A program made the position numbers and the translations under genes. Of a DNA stretch of 64,000 nt, positions 1 to 11,193 are shown one piece after another; position 1 is the first letter of the stretch, and each line of letters opens with the position of its first letter. The notes under the pieces were generated by a model. That model saw only the letters and a program-made list of their open reading frames with translations, was not told the origin of the DNA and searched no databases. The stretch comes from Ricinus communis (taxonomy: Eukaryota; Streptophyta; Magnoliopsida; Malpighiales; Euphorbiaceae), in contig NC_063257.1 of NCBI RefSeq assembly GCF_019578655.1, positions 1,240,001-1,304,000 of the forward strand, read 5' to 3'.

Positions 1-77
1 ACAAATATATAAATGTATATAATTGACATGAGTGTCTTAGAAATGAAGGGAAGAAAAAAGGTTGGTCCATGCCTAAC

Positions 78-2606
78 CTTTTCTCGGGAGCTGTAAGGAC
101 TCCACTTCTTCTAGCTTTTGCTGATAATCTTGTTCAAATCTGTCCAGAGCATTCAACTCATGATATAGTTCCTGCACAAGAACAAAGGTTCTTATAGTAG
201 AACACAAAATGTAAAAGTAAAAACATTTTAAGAAGCAAAATATCGTTCAACATACTTCAACTATAGAATGAATGCGATCAAAATGTCTTAGCTTCGAAGA
301 TTAGAAAAACAACATATTCTTAGAAAGATGATGAACATGAGTTGAAGGGTCTCGCAACACTCAATGAAGCTTCTTCTTAGAGTTAGATACTTAAAAAATC
401 TTTATAGATAATTTTCAACAGTTTTATGCAGCATTCCTAGAATGTGACAATTTTCAATCACCAGTTCAATATGTGGCAGCATCCTTCAAGAGAAATGCAG
501 CACAAACACTGCTAAAATTGCAAACTTCTGGTGGAATATGGAAATAAACTTACAGAAGTATGCTGGGCTAAAGTAGTCAGCTCCTGCATTATCATTTCTG
601 ACTCTTCTCTAGGTTGTTTATCAGTAGAATATTCTGAATCTAATCTGAAGTAACACAACCATGCCAAGAGACATGATTTCTTTGTTAGGAAAATTAAACA
701 CATAGCCAGGAAATATTGCATTAAAGTTGTACCTTACTTTGAAAAATATCGACCAAGATTGTGCCACTGTGGGTCTTTGCATAGATCTCCAAATCGAATT
801 ACTTCTCGTGCAAATACGTCTAATTCCTCTCTACAAGAAGATTAAAGATCATAACATATGTTATATCAAATTCCAATTATGCTAGACATAAAAGACAAGA
901 AAACTAATTCTAACAAGCAAAGGTGAACTAATTTGAGTGGCAGCAACCTTTTGTCAGAAGCTGCAATACATAGCAACTCTGTCATATCTGTGGAAACCAA
1001 CTGTTGTACCCCTTCTGAATGCAATATCTCCTTTCTCAAGAACTGGACATTTTCTTCCGAAAGTGATTGAAACAAGTTTGCACCTTTGGCTATTGTATTT
1101 GCCACTTCAAATGCCAATATGGATATTCTGTTCCCTCTAGAAGCCATGCCAGAGACAAAGCCACTTCGGGCATTCAGATTCGACATGCTGCTTCCAAGAG
1201 TGTCTAAAACTTCAACTGCTTTCTCCAGACTCACTGCACCAGCTTTTCCTATAAAAGAACTCTTTTGGCTATCCTACAAAAGGAAAAAGACAAGGTAAAT
1301 CAACAAATGCCAGAGCCAGTTTAGGAAAAGAATTAAAAATCCATATATCACATGCTAGTAGAGTTTCTTCCAGTATCCAGTTTGAGCTCATAGGTTCTAA
1401 CACTAAAGCTGCCCATGTACTCTCAAGAGACTGTCAAATTATCCCAACCAAAAATCGATGGACATAATTATCAAAATCATAAATTCTAGTGTGGGTTCTG
1501 ACATGAAAACTTTTCTCTCAAGTTTTCAGCTGTAGAATTCAGTGTTGGTAAAACAAAAGCAGTTCTTTACTTTTTTAGTCTTACAGAATATGTTTTCAAA
1601 CATTATAAAGTCCAGTGATATATTTTACAGGCCTCATTGCAAGCCGTAGATAAAGAGAGAACCAATTCTTGCCCTTCCATATCCCTACCAAAATGGCACA
1701 AGGTATCATATATTTTTAAATTATACTGAGGAACAGCTTGGCAACACACCCAATCCGTGCACCTGCTATCCAATCATGCTGAGCCTCTCATGCAGTAAAG
1801 CTTAGCACAAGCTGCATCTACTCATTATTAGTGAAATGAAATGTAATTACTTTGCATGGTCCCCAGAGTAACGATGACCGCAAAGAAAACAGAACTCAAG
1901 ATAATAATCCACTATGTGCTGGTTAGCGGGCTGTTTGGTAGAAGAGATTTCACGCAGCAGCTTCAACACCGATCAGGAACATAATAAATTCAATGAACCA
2001 TCAGACACTTTTTCTATTATGTCCCAGCAACAACTCGCATGTGCAAACATGATTTGTTTCATTATTCTGCTATACAGCACTGTTGCCTTTTCTTCCCTTC
2101 CCACCTCTTCCCCTCCCACAAAAATTAAAACGCAACACGTAGTATTAGGCAAATCCACGAATTCAGTTTCTCTAAAAATCCAAATTTTTTTTTCCTGAAC
2201 TGAATAATAGAGAGCTAATCCGGGCAAGTCAGAGTCAATCTTTTTGTCTGCTCTCCTAATGTAAAGTCTAAGCATTTGAACAATCATAACCAGCAAAGAA
2301 TCATACAATCGAAAAAAGAAAGAAAGAAGCCAAACGTACCTTAACAGCCCCTACCCTAGCAGGCGTTGATGGCTTAAGTTCTCTTGAGAAGTTCAATAGT
2401 AGCTCGCCAGAATTATACCTGCTCCGGGTTGTCCTTTTGCCAAAGTCGTCATCTTTATTGGTATTATATAAATGAGAATTTTTCTCTTTCAGCTTGCTAA
2501 AACTTTTCACTGACTTCAGTTTCCCAGAAAATCCTGATTTATTATTCTCTCCATCTCCAACTTTAGCATGTCTTGGTTTTGTTCCTCCAGAACAAACCCC
2601 TCCCAT
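78..2606 (-). CDS. PSI1: PSI1-like protein (DUF3475), 5' part of gene; 3' end beyond window
   Basis: Five coding exons can be followed on the minus strand: 2606-2340, 1273-948, 830-738, 644-554 and 171-78, all with GT-AG borders and one continuous frame (about 290 codons); the last ends in a donor, so the gene continues past base 1. The protein starts MGGVCSG, an N-myristoylation-type start. A basic, Ser/Lys-rich N-terminus (1-90) is followed from about residue 139 by the DUF3475 block (ISILAFEVANTIAKGANL, then a stretch ending DPQWHNLGRYFSK across exons 2-3). This is the family of PSK SIMULATOR 1, plasma-membrane-associated proteins of peptide-hormone growth signalling; the C-terminal DUF668 domain expected of the roughly 600-650-residue family lies outside the window. 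A 5'-UTR intron is likely (donor near 2755, acceptor near 2640). Family is well supported; which PSI member it is, is not. Confidence 0.85.
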
Positions 2607-2879
2607 CTTTCTTGCAAATATGCCTTTTTTATTTTAATCTTCAAAGAATTTCCTAAATCAAGATAGCAGCTATACAAAATGATAAACTTGCGTCCAACAT
2701 CAAGAACCCAAAATACAAAAAGAAAAGATAAATAAGAATGATTGGATGCTTACCTGATTACAGAAAATTAAGAAAACAAGAAACCCAACAAAAAGATTCA
2801 AAGGTCAGAGTAGTTACAGTGAGCAGAAAAATGCAGAGAGAATATGATAAAATTTTATTTTACTGTGTTTCTTGATTGC

Positions 2880-5760
2880 CTGTGAACGAGGAAGTGTACG
2901 CGCTTGTATTTGGCAGCAATGTAAATCTCGTGGAGAATGGAATTTTTGACCAAGAAAATATTTAATTGATTGATTGAATATGGAGAAATGCCAAACGAAG
3001 AAGGCAACCGAAAGGATTGACTTTTCTAATTATTTTAAATGAAGAAGACGAAAACCTTTTTTATGCAAGTGTAAAGAAATGAATGGAGGGACACATCTAC
3101 AATTAGTCACCTCATCATCCCGCCCACTTTGTCTGAGTTTGGTGGTTATGTCCGACTCTAGTCTTACTATTCTCCCCTGACTCTCTTCAATATAGAATTT
3201 CCATTTTACCCTTTTGCCCTCCGTTTTAGTTTTCTCTTTTAATTTATATTATTTTAAAATAATGTTTGTCCAGTCATATTCTATATAGAAATAGTTTCCA
3301 TTATAGTAATAAAAATTATAATTTTAATTTAAATTAATTATAAATAAAAATAAATTTTTATTATAATAAATTATAAATTTTTAAATTTTATTCTAAAAAT
3401 ATTTCTTTATATAATATATATATATATATATAATTTTAAAAAATATATTTTTTTTAGGTTGTACTTTATCTTATTACACTATTGTTTTATAATATAATAA
3501 AATGTTATAAATTTTATTTTAAATTTTTATTATTTAATTAATAAAATTAAATATTAAGTTTAAAAAAAACTAGTGTCAAAATCTTTATTAGTTTATAATT
3601 TTAATTGATCCTAAAAAATTTATATTTTATATTAAATGTATCAAATTCTGAATAGATCTTTTCAAAATAAAATTATTGACTTATAAGAACTTACAATTTT
3701 TCATACACGCATTTAGTTGTTTGACTTTAATTTGGAGAAGCTACGGATTACATTAGCTCATATATTCAATATATAAAAAGAATATTGAAAAAGAGGTGCT
3801 ATGGTCATTATTTTGTGACGTGGATAATGTAAAATGAAATCATTTCTAGTGTGTATTTATATCTGGAATATAATATATAATTTGAAATTATTAAACCGTT
3901 TGTGGGTTATACTTTAATATTAAAACAAAAATGAGAAATGAACTGCTACGTAATATATTTGCATATAAAAATAAAGATAGCACATTTAGATAGGAATATT
4001 ACATCTCATTCCTAATAAGAGACCATTTCAGAGTCTTATTGCGTTACTATCAACTTGACTGAGTTGTACAGTATTATAGAAAATAATAATGAATTCCATA
4101 TGAAATTGTTAATTATATTATTAAATTTAATTTAAAAAAATAAAAAAAATAAAATTCAATTTTATGAATTTAAAAATATTTTTATAATGAAAGTAATAAG
4201 GCAACTCCTTACAGCTATACAAGACGCCAACAGTTTAGACAGGATTGGTTCAGAAATGCTCATATCATTCGTAATTATAAGAGACCATTTCAAAGTTATA
4301 TTGTGTTGCGATCAACTTAGAATTGAGAGTTTCACAGGCATTAATTAATAATATCAGTAACTTTCGTGGGTTTCTCTTTCCCTTTCTTTGAGTTTTGAAT
4401 ACTATTCTTTCTGTAAACAACTTATACTCACTAATTAATAGTTTCTTCTTCGAATCAGTCGACACTTGCCCGGAGGATCAACAATTACCATTTTGTGATC
4501 TCACGACTTGAATGACAGTCTACCTCTCTCTTTTGATGACTGAAATATTTATTTAAAATAAAATAAAAAACTAATTTATAAATTTATCTAATTATATTTA
4601 TGTATAATTAATTATGATTAAATTAAATTTTAACTAAATAAATAAATTTTTAAATGTCTGTTAATATATTTTATTATACTAAGATATTTTTTCAATTTTA
4701 TTGTCTTTTTTATTTTTTTAAATGAAATAAATCTTTTAATAGATTTTAACTAAATCCAGCGTAAGTATTTTTTATCAACCGAAAATTATATTGTAATTGA
4801 AATAAAGTATATCATCTTTTATTAATTTGTTTAATTATATTCTAATAATCGTATAAAATATAGTATTATAAAAGTATCTCTAATAGTATATTTTATTTTA
4901 AAAAGTATAATTTTAATAGTAAAAAGCATTTTAAAAAAATATTTATATATATAGGGTAAAACATTTTACTTGATCCAATAGATTTTTTATATTTTATTCT
5001 ATATCTTATTTTTATTTATACAAGTATTAATAGTTTTAATTAATTTTTAATTTTTTAAACTTTTATTAATAAAAAAATAAAAATCATAAATATCAATTAA
5101 ATCAAAGGTATAAATATTTATAATGTTTTTACTAAATATAGAGTAGATGGTGAAGTTTGATTTTTTATATATTATTTATGATATGGCTCTTTAAAATAAA
5201 AAATTTAACATATATAAAAGAGTATTAAAATAAATTATTGTGTCAAAAATAAATATATATATCAAAATAAAAATTTTATGTGTCAGAAATTAAGCACACA
5301 TATCAAACAGATTTTAAAGTATTATATATTAGTTACTAAAAAATTACTTATATAATTTACTACAACCATTTCTTCATTAAATATCGTTAAATAATATAGA
5401 CTGCAAATTCAATGATCAAGATGGTTTTCTACCACGAATTGATAAATCAAATAAAGACTAAGTAACAATCTATATCTATATATATATAAGCCAGAAAGTA
5501 CATGTCTTTTCTTTTAATCTTTTCCATTCTGCCCAATAAACACATTTAGCTGTGCCACAAAAGAAAGACACGGCTGTCCAATTAGTCTTTTTAAAATCGT
5601 ATGTTTGTAATTATAATTGGCATGTCTCTTCTTTTCTCGGAAGATAAATTTCATTAAAAATGGGCTAAGTTTGTGAGAGGTGAAAGATAATAGTCTAGAA
5701 AAGGCTATGCAAGCGTGCATTTGAACTTGGCTCAGTAATTGAAAACTTCCCTAATCAGAA
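2880..5760. other. AT-rich intergenic DNA with a short dispersed direct repeat
   Basis: No coding pattern seen on either strand. The first few hundred bases are the upstream region of the minus-strand PSI1-like gene. The rest is very AT-rich with (TA)n near 3417-3432. A roughly 55-bp segment at about 4003-4055 recurs diverged at 4262-4318 (shared core ATAAGAGACCATTTCA followed by a similar tail ending ATCAACTT), so this stretch contains an old local duplication or two copies of a small repeat. Confidence 0.6.
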
Positions 5761-6230
5761 AAAAGTTGCAGAGACATTTAAGCTTTTTGCTCCACCTCCA
5801 CCGGTTGAAGTGTGTGGCTGCGACGCTCCGCTACGAACAGGGACCCCAAGTACGGCTGGAGGAAACTAGATAAAATGCTTCCAAAAGTAACTCACTAATA
5901 TTGTGCCAAAAAGAAGGCTGCACTCTTGAAGCTTTACCAACCGTGAATGAACCTCATCGCCTTCAGCAACTGAGATTTGGACTGACTAAAAGGCGGACCA
6001 GCTTTGAGCCAAATCGAAGTATGACGAACTGAGAAACTCCTCTTGAAGTCTCGATCAAAACCCTCCATAAAAGCTCAAACTCTTCCACTAAAAGCACCTT
6101 ACAATAGGAGGAAGACCAGCAGACATCAGCCGCACAAACAAGGGACAAACCCCGTCTGCAAAAACAAAGCATCCACCAACACAACACAAAAATTGTAGAA
6201 GAGCTTCTGATATACTTACTATGTTTTATT
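5760..6230. other. Unidentified non-AT-rich patch, possible transposon relic
   Basis: Base composition changes abruptly from the AT-rich surroundings to a mixed, coding-like composition. The minus strand is open for 74 codons (6187-5963, with many Cys and Trp residues), but no motif is recognisable, and the frame closes at both ends. It may be a fragment of a transposable element or a dead gene; I cannot assign it. Confidence 0.3.
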
Positions 6231-6279
6231 TTGATTTATTTGTTTAGCTTGTTTTTCATTTTTTTAAAAGTATTTTAAG

Positions 6280-6780
6280 GAGAATATTTGTCCAATGAGT
6301 AGAAGAAAATCGAATACGCACACAAGCATGAGAAGAGAAATCACACCCCCGTGTCAATTTAGGATTTGGGTTTGAAAGAAGACATAAAGTTGTCAAACTC
6401 ACATGGGGAGGCACACCACCGTATGAGTCATATTGGAAGAGGCTTTACAGTAGTAGTAGCTTGGCAGATCCACACGGTCAGGATACCCCACCGTATGGCC
6501 GCCGTGTAGATCCTTTCCTAAGATGCAGAATATGACAGAAACTTGGAGAAGTCACACAGCTAAGTGATATCATCGTGTGATCCAAAAGCAAATTGAAGTT
6601 ATGAAAAGTTGGCCCTCGTCTCACGTTGTGTGGGTGTCCGTTTGGTCCCTATGTGGCACTAGTTTTACTTTAGTATTTAAGAATTTTGTAATTTATTTTT
6701 AAGGGATTCCGACTTTTATGTTACTCTTAGATAGAGAATACTTTAGCAATTTATTTTCTATCAAGTTTTAAAATTTTTAT
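6280..6780 (+). repeat. Degraded LTR-like fragment, Ty3/gypsy type
   Basis: The stretch holds several short motifs around CACACGG/CCGTGTG and CACACCACCGTATG (about 6390-6610), then TATTTAAGAATTTTGTAATTTATTTTTAAGGG and TTAGATAGAGAATA. From family knowledge, repeated 'cacacggccgtgt'-like words followed by such a TATTTAAG...TAGGG transcript-end region are typical of plant Ty3/gypsy (Athila/Tat-like) LTRs. No matching second LTR or internal domain is present, so this would be a solo or truncated remnant. Confidence 0.4.
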
Positions 6781-7780
6781 TTATTTTTTTCTTCCGTGTG
6801 ATTATGGACTTAAACAAAATGTTAGATGATCTATTATCCTTTCTTACATTTGAAAACACTTGAAGCCTTTAGTGCTGAATTTTTACAGATGCCTTAGAGA
6901 CTTAAAACCAAACAAAGAAGTAGAAAAAGATAGAAACTGGCTGGAGTCATATTTTCATTACTGCAACTTAGGTTTATATTTATACTGTCACAAATAAGAT
7001 AATTAATCAATTTATTTTTGTTATGGTGAAATTTCTTATACATAAATAGACAGATTTCATCAACCAGAAATTATAATCCATATAAAAGAAAGATAATATC
7101 ACTTGTTAATAGATATTTTTACAAATCAATGATGGGACAACAAAGTCTTTTTCTCTTTTTTGCTTTGATTTTAAGAGATAAATTTAAGTACTATAAGTTG
7201 ACATGTAAGCGAATATTATGTTCTGATGCTTATTATGTCTAATTATCTAAGCGAGTCGTATAATTAAGTTATTAAACCTAAATTAAACTTGAGAGAATAA
7301 TGAAGTTTATACTCTTAAATGATAAATTTCTTGTCTTGAATTTGTATGAAAATTTTATTAGATTCTTGGGTTCCTTCGTTGCCGAATTTAAGATTTCTTC
7401 CTTAAAGTTTCGGGAAATTTTTTTTTTTTAATATGTATGTTTAATTTTTAACACATAGGATTTTTATTTTAATATGTATACTTATTTTGACACATAAAAT
7501 TCAAATTTATACATAATTTTGTGACTTTTTCTATTAATTTATGATTAATAAGTTACATTCCTAATTAAACATTAATTCTAATTATAAGAAATAACATATT
7601 AATAATTAATTAGATTCCTAATTAGATAATAATTAATTTTATAATTAAATAATAATTATTCTAATAAATATATTAATTATATTTTAATAATATATTAACT
7701 AATAAATTAATTTTTCAATTAATTAATGATTGAATTGCTGCTATTTTAATAATATATTTTAATTTCAACAAGGGACTCCA
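6781..7780. other. AT-rich intergenic DNA
   Basis: Strongly AT-rich with many TAATTA/ATTAAT words; no open frame, RNA gene or clear repeat unit seen. Confidence 0.6.
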
Positions 7781-8160
7781 CTCTACACTTTAACTATCTC
7801 TTCACTGATATTGAATAGCTGCTATTTGTAAATTTCCTATCGGTCCTTATTTCCCAACTCAGACAGAATGGTCTGGCAGATTTCTGTTATGGGATAATCA
7901 TTACCTGTTATCAGCTTGATGATAACCACCGGAATAAGGTCCTTGCCTAGCACTCCCAAAGGCATATGAAAAGCTGCCTGGAAGAAGAATTCCATCTAAA
8001 AATCAAAATCCTCCTCTGAAAAAGCATCCGAAACGGACTTCCTACTAGCTAGGTACTTTTCTCTAAACATATCAAGGACAACCCGTTACTTGTGGGTGTT
8101 CTTTTCAGCCGCGCCAGAGCATATGAGCAATACTAGCCCATTCTGTGTTTGTTGCAAAAG
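7780..8160. other. Possible coding relic (minus strand), unidentified
   Basis: Composition is coding-like, and on the minus strand two short open segments (around 8065-8000 and 7990-7845) are separated by a stop and do not form a gene. No domain is recognised. It could be a fragment of a transposon protein or of a dead gene. Confidence 0.2.
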
Positions 8161-8365
8161 TATTTTTTTCTTCTAATCTTTCAGTTTTTTTTCTTTAGAT
8201 TTTGTTTTTACCATTCTTGAAAATGCAACTATTTTAATAGTAAAGAGTTCTGATCCTATTTTCTCTGTTCATACAGCGCAGGTATATTTTGTAGGAGTGT
8301 CTAAAGGCGTTAAAAGAAGAAAAACTGTCTGTCAGTATAAAGTCTCTAGTCTCTTTAACTTTGGC

Positions 8366-8490
8366 TTATGCTGTAAACTTTGTACATAAATCCTCTAATA
8401 GAGTGAAAGATCCTAATTTTTTCTCTAATTTATGCTGTAACCCTCTAATTTTTTCTTTGTATATAAATCCTCCAATAGAGTCAAAGATCG
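8366..8490. repeat. Short imperfect direct repeat in cyclophilin 3' flank
   Basis: Two adjacent units share TTATGCTGTAA and then TGTAYATAAATCCTCYAATAGAGT-AAAGATC: about 8366-8412 and 8430-8490. The second unit contains an extra CCCTCTAATTTTTTCT-like segment that resembles the sequence between the units. This looks like a local tandem duplication downstream of the cyclophilin gene, without visible function. Confidence 0.6.
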
Positions 8491-8875
8491 AATAGCAAAA
8501 ACCTTTATTTTGAATTGCTCGCAATCTCAGTACAAGTAATTATTGCAATCAAAATCATTTCTGGATTTTGACAGAGCCTTTTACAACCAAAGGCTGTTAC
8601 AAAACCTTGATTTTTCCAATTTTGTAGATAGAGAATCTTTGATATTTAGACAAAAAGAGTTGTTCAAAGTAAATTTGAGAATTAATTATATCAAACCATA
8701 ACTGGAAATAGGAAAATACCCATCCAAAAACCCATCCACATAGTAGCAACAACATTACTAAATTTTATTTATAATATTTCTCTGCTTGCATCAGTAAAAA
8801 CATACTGAAAGAAAAACAGGAGAAATTCATAAAAGCAAATCCAAAGCAGTCCAGACCAAAGTAAATCTTAAAAAC

Positions 8876-9397
8876 TCAAGAAAGCTGGCCACAATCAGCA
8901 ATCTGAACAGGCTTGGAGGTCCTTCCAGAAGAAGATCCAACTTTCTCAATAGCTTTCACAATATCCATCCCTTCCACGACTCTCCCGAACACAACATGCT
9001 TTCCATCAAGCCACTCCGTCTTAGCCGTACATATAAAAAACTGCGATCCATTAGTCCCTGGCCCCGCATTAGCCATCGACAAAATCCCTGGCCCTGTGTG
9101 CTTCTTAATAAAATTCTCATCTGCGAACTTAGCTCCATAGATCGACTCTCCACCTGTTCCGTTCCCGGCGGTGAAATCACCACCCTGGCACATGAATCCA
9201 GGTATCACTCTATGAAAACTCGATCCCTTGTAGTGTAAAGGCTTCCCGCTGCGTCCGACTCCTTTTTCTCCGGTGCACAGAGCTCTGAAATTCTCCGCCG
9301 TTCGCGGTGTTGTGTCTGCGAACAGCTCCATCACGATGCGGCCCGCCGGAGCACCGCCGACAGTCATGTCAAAGAAGACCTTAGGGTTTGCTGCCAT
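8876..9397 (-). CDS. CYP: Cyclophilin-type peptidyl-prolyl cis-trans isomerase, 173 aa
   Basis: An intronless 173-residue single-domain cytosolic cyclophilin. It catalyses prolyl isomerisation in protein folding and is the cyclosporin A receptor type. The full fold is present: [14 protein letters not shown] at 61-74 carries Arg63, Phe68 and Gln71, [15 protein letters not shown] at 108-122, and Trp129 and His134 complete the active site (equivalents of human CypA R55, F60, Q63, W121, H126). The plant-specific loop insertion GVGRSGK (46-52) and the two cysteines C41 and C169, implicated in redox control of plant cyclophilins, are both present. There is no targeting peptide. The start is fixed by the usual [14 protein letters not shown] N-terminus. 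Length and lack of introns agree with plant CYP18/19 genes. Its upstream DNA carries several TGGGCY motifs. Confidence 0.97.
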   Translation of the reverse strand: MAANPKVFFDMTVGGAPAGRIVMELFADTTPRTAENFRALCTGEKGVGRSGKPLHYKGSSFHRVIPGFMCQGGDFTAGNGTGGESIYGAKFADENFIKKHTGPGILSMANAGPGTNGSQFFICTAKTEWLDGKHVVFGRVVEGMDIVKAIEKVGSSSGRTSKPVQIADCGQLS

Positions 9398-9579
9398 TTT
9401 AAAAATTTGTGTGACGAGGAGAAGAGACTTTAGGTTTCGTTTTATAGCACCGCGGCTTGTGGATATCTTTAGGGTTATGATCGTGGCCGTTGATACTAGA
9501 CGCGTGTCAGGATCTTAGATGGTGCAGAAAGAGAGTTGATTTTGTCCGCGTATGGTTGACGCTAGTATCTTTGGGATTC

Positions 9580-9790
9580 CACGTGGCCAGAGGAGACAAG
9601 TAACAAGTGAAGAGGTACCGATTTATATCCATCTTCGTACGTGGCCATTAAACATCACAAGCAGAAAATGGGCTCTTACTGGGGCTGTAGTTGTTTTGGG
9701 CTATGGTATGGCTGGGCTGGACTGGATATTCCCGCCAAAAGACATAAGAGTACATATGGTGGGATTGGAAAAAGTACAAAGATTGGGCCG
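9580..9790. promoter_or_regulatory. TGGGCY (site II-like) cluster and G-box upstream of cyclophilin
   Basis: Between about 180 and 390 bases upstream of the cyclophilin start are a CACGTG G-box (9580-9585), an ACGTGGC word near 9639, and four TGGGCT/TGGGCC words (near 9669, 9698, 9713 and 9784). TGGGCY site II elements are known in promoters of highly expressed growth-linked plant genes. The assignment to cyclophilin rests on proximity only. Confidence 0.4.
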
Positions 9791-10390
9791 AAAGACAATG
9801 TATTAGTCTATGCAAATAAATCGTGAGTGATTACTAATATTAAAAGTAGGTAAAAGGTCAGATAACCGTTTAAATTACAATTAAATTCCTAAATTTTAAA
9901 ATAGCTTACATCTTTAAAATTAGCTCTATTTATTATTTTCACACGTTAAAAGAAATTTGTTTTCTTTATATAGAAAAAGTCTTAATATCTTTTTAATAAA
10001 TAAAAAAATAAAATGGTAATTCTTTTCTCTACTTTGATAATAGAAAATTACACATCCTTATTTGTTAAAGATAATTAACTCTAAAAATATAATTGTTGTA
10101 TTCTTTATATTTTAAGAATGTAATTAATTTTATTTAAAATTTAATATCTCGACCTTTTGGTATATTCTACGGTTTGCTTTGATCATCACAGAGCAACATT
10201 TGAAGCCGGCAGCATCTAACAGCTACTTAATAGTTAATTAAATAGTCAAAAAAGAAAAAAAAAAAAAAAAAAAACTAACCAACAGCTACGTCCTACTTGT
10301 ATCTAATGGCCGGCTCTGTTTTCCTCTCCGCTGTGAATGTCAAAGTAATCAACATACCTACGGAATAGCCGTGAACAAAATCTCTCCTCC
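9791..10390. other. Intergenic DNA between cyclophilin and LIN
   Basis: AT-rich, with a poly-A run near 10255-10274; from about 10300 it becomes the promoter and leader of the LIN gene. No coding pattern seen. Confidence 0.5.
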
Positions 10391-11193
10391 GTAATCTATG
10401 GAAACTTTTCGACGTTGTTCTCCTTATTCAGTAAGAAACCTGTCTCCGCATATACTATCTTTCTGTGTTTTTAGTGTTTTTCCTTTGACTACTGCATGTA
10501 GTCAGTTCTTGTATGCCTTAAAACCCAGAAGGTGTATTGTTTAATGCCAAGACCTTGGCAAAATGACTGCACATTTCTTGTTTTGTCAAAACTTCGTACT
10601 CTGAAATGTAACCGAACCGAAGGATAAATATATGACTGGTGATACAAGCTTTATCAAAATATTCTGCTATAAAGAATGATGAGGTGAATTATATCAGTGT
10701 CAAGACAATACATTTCCTTCTAAGTTTTGCTGTTTGTGTCTTCTGATTCAGTTTCAATTTCAAGACTCGAGTTAAGTGAGGATGAAATATTTTTATTTGT
10801 TCGTTGTTTCGAAAGGTAAACATATGATAATTGGCAAACCTTTGTGACTAAATTGATAGAGTCTTATCTGGTTAAAGCTTTCTCAACTGATAACTTTCCA
10901 AGTAGCTGTCCAGGTTTACATTGATTGACCTAAACAAAGAAAGGAAAGATAAATAAATAAGTTTGATAATCTCGTGCTTTCCGTAGATATCATTTTGATG
11001 CAACTCAACTGATCAGATAATTGAATGGACTTCTTCGATTTTTCATTTTTAACTTATCTCTTTTTAATTTCTCATTTTAATCACTAATTTCTTTCTGTTC
11101 CTGCTGTCATATTGGACAGGAAATGTTTCAGATGATGGTTAGTTGCTATTTGAGTTGATTGGAAATTTTAGATCATCACAGAGCGACTTAAAC

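Noticed and set aside
9552..9826. 84- and 61-codon plus-strand frames upstream of cyclophilin
   Set aside because: They lie in the promoter region with TGGGCY motifs, overlap each other in different frames and resemble no protein.
11143..11193. Longer LIN N-terminus starting at 11143
   Set aside because: The codon at 11143 is TTG, and the extra residues are not like the family; ATG 11194 is the first in-frame ATG.
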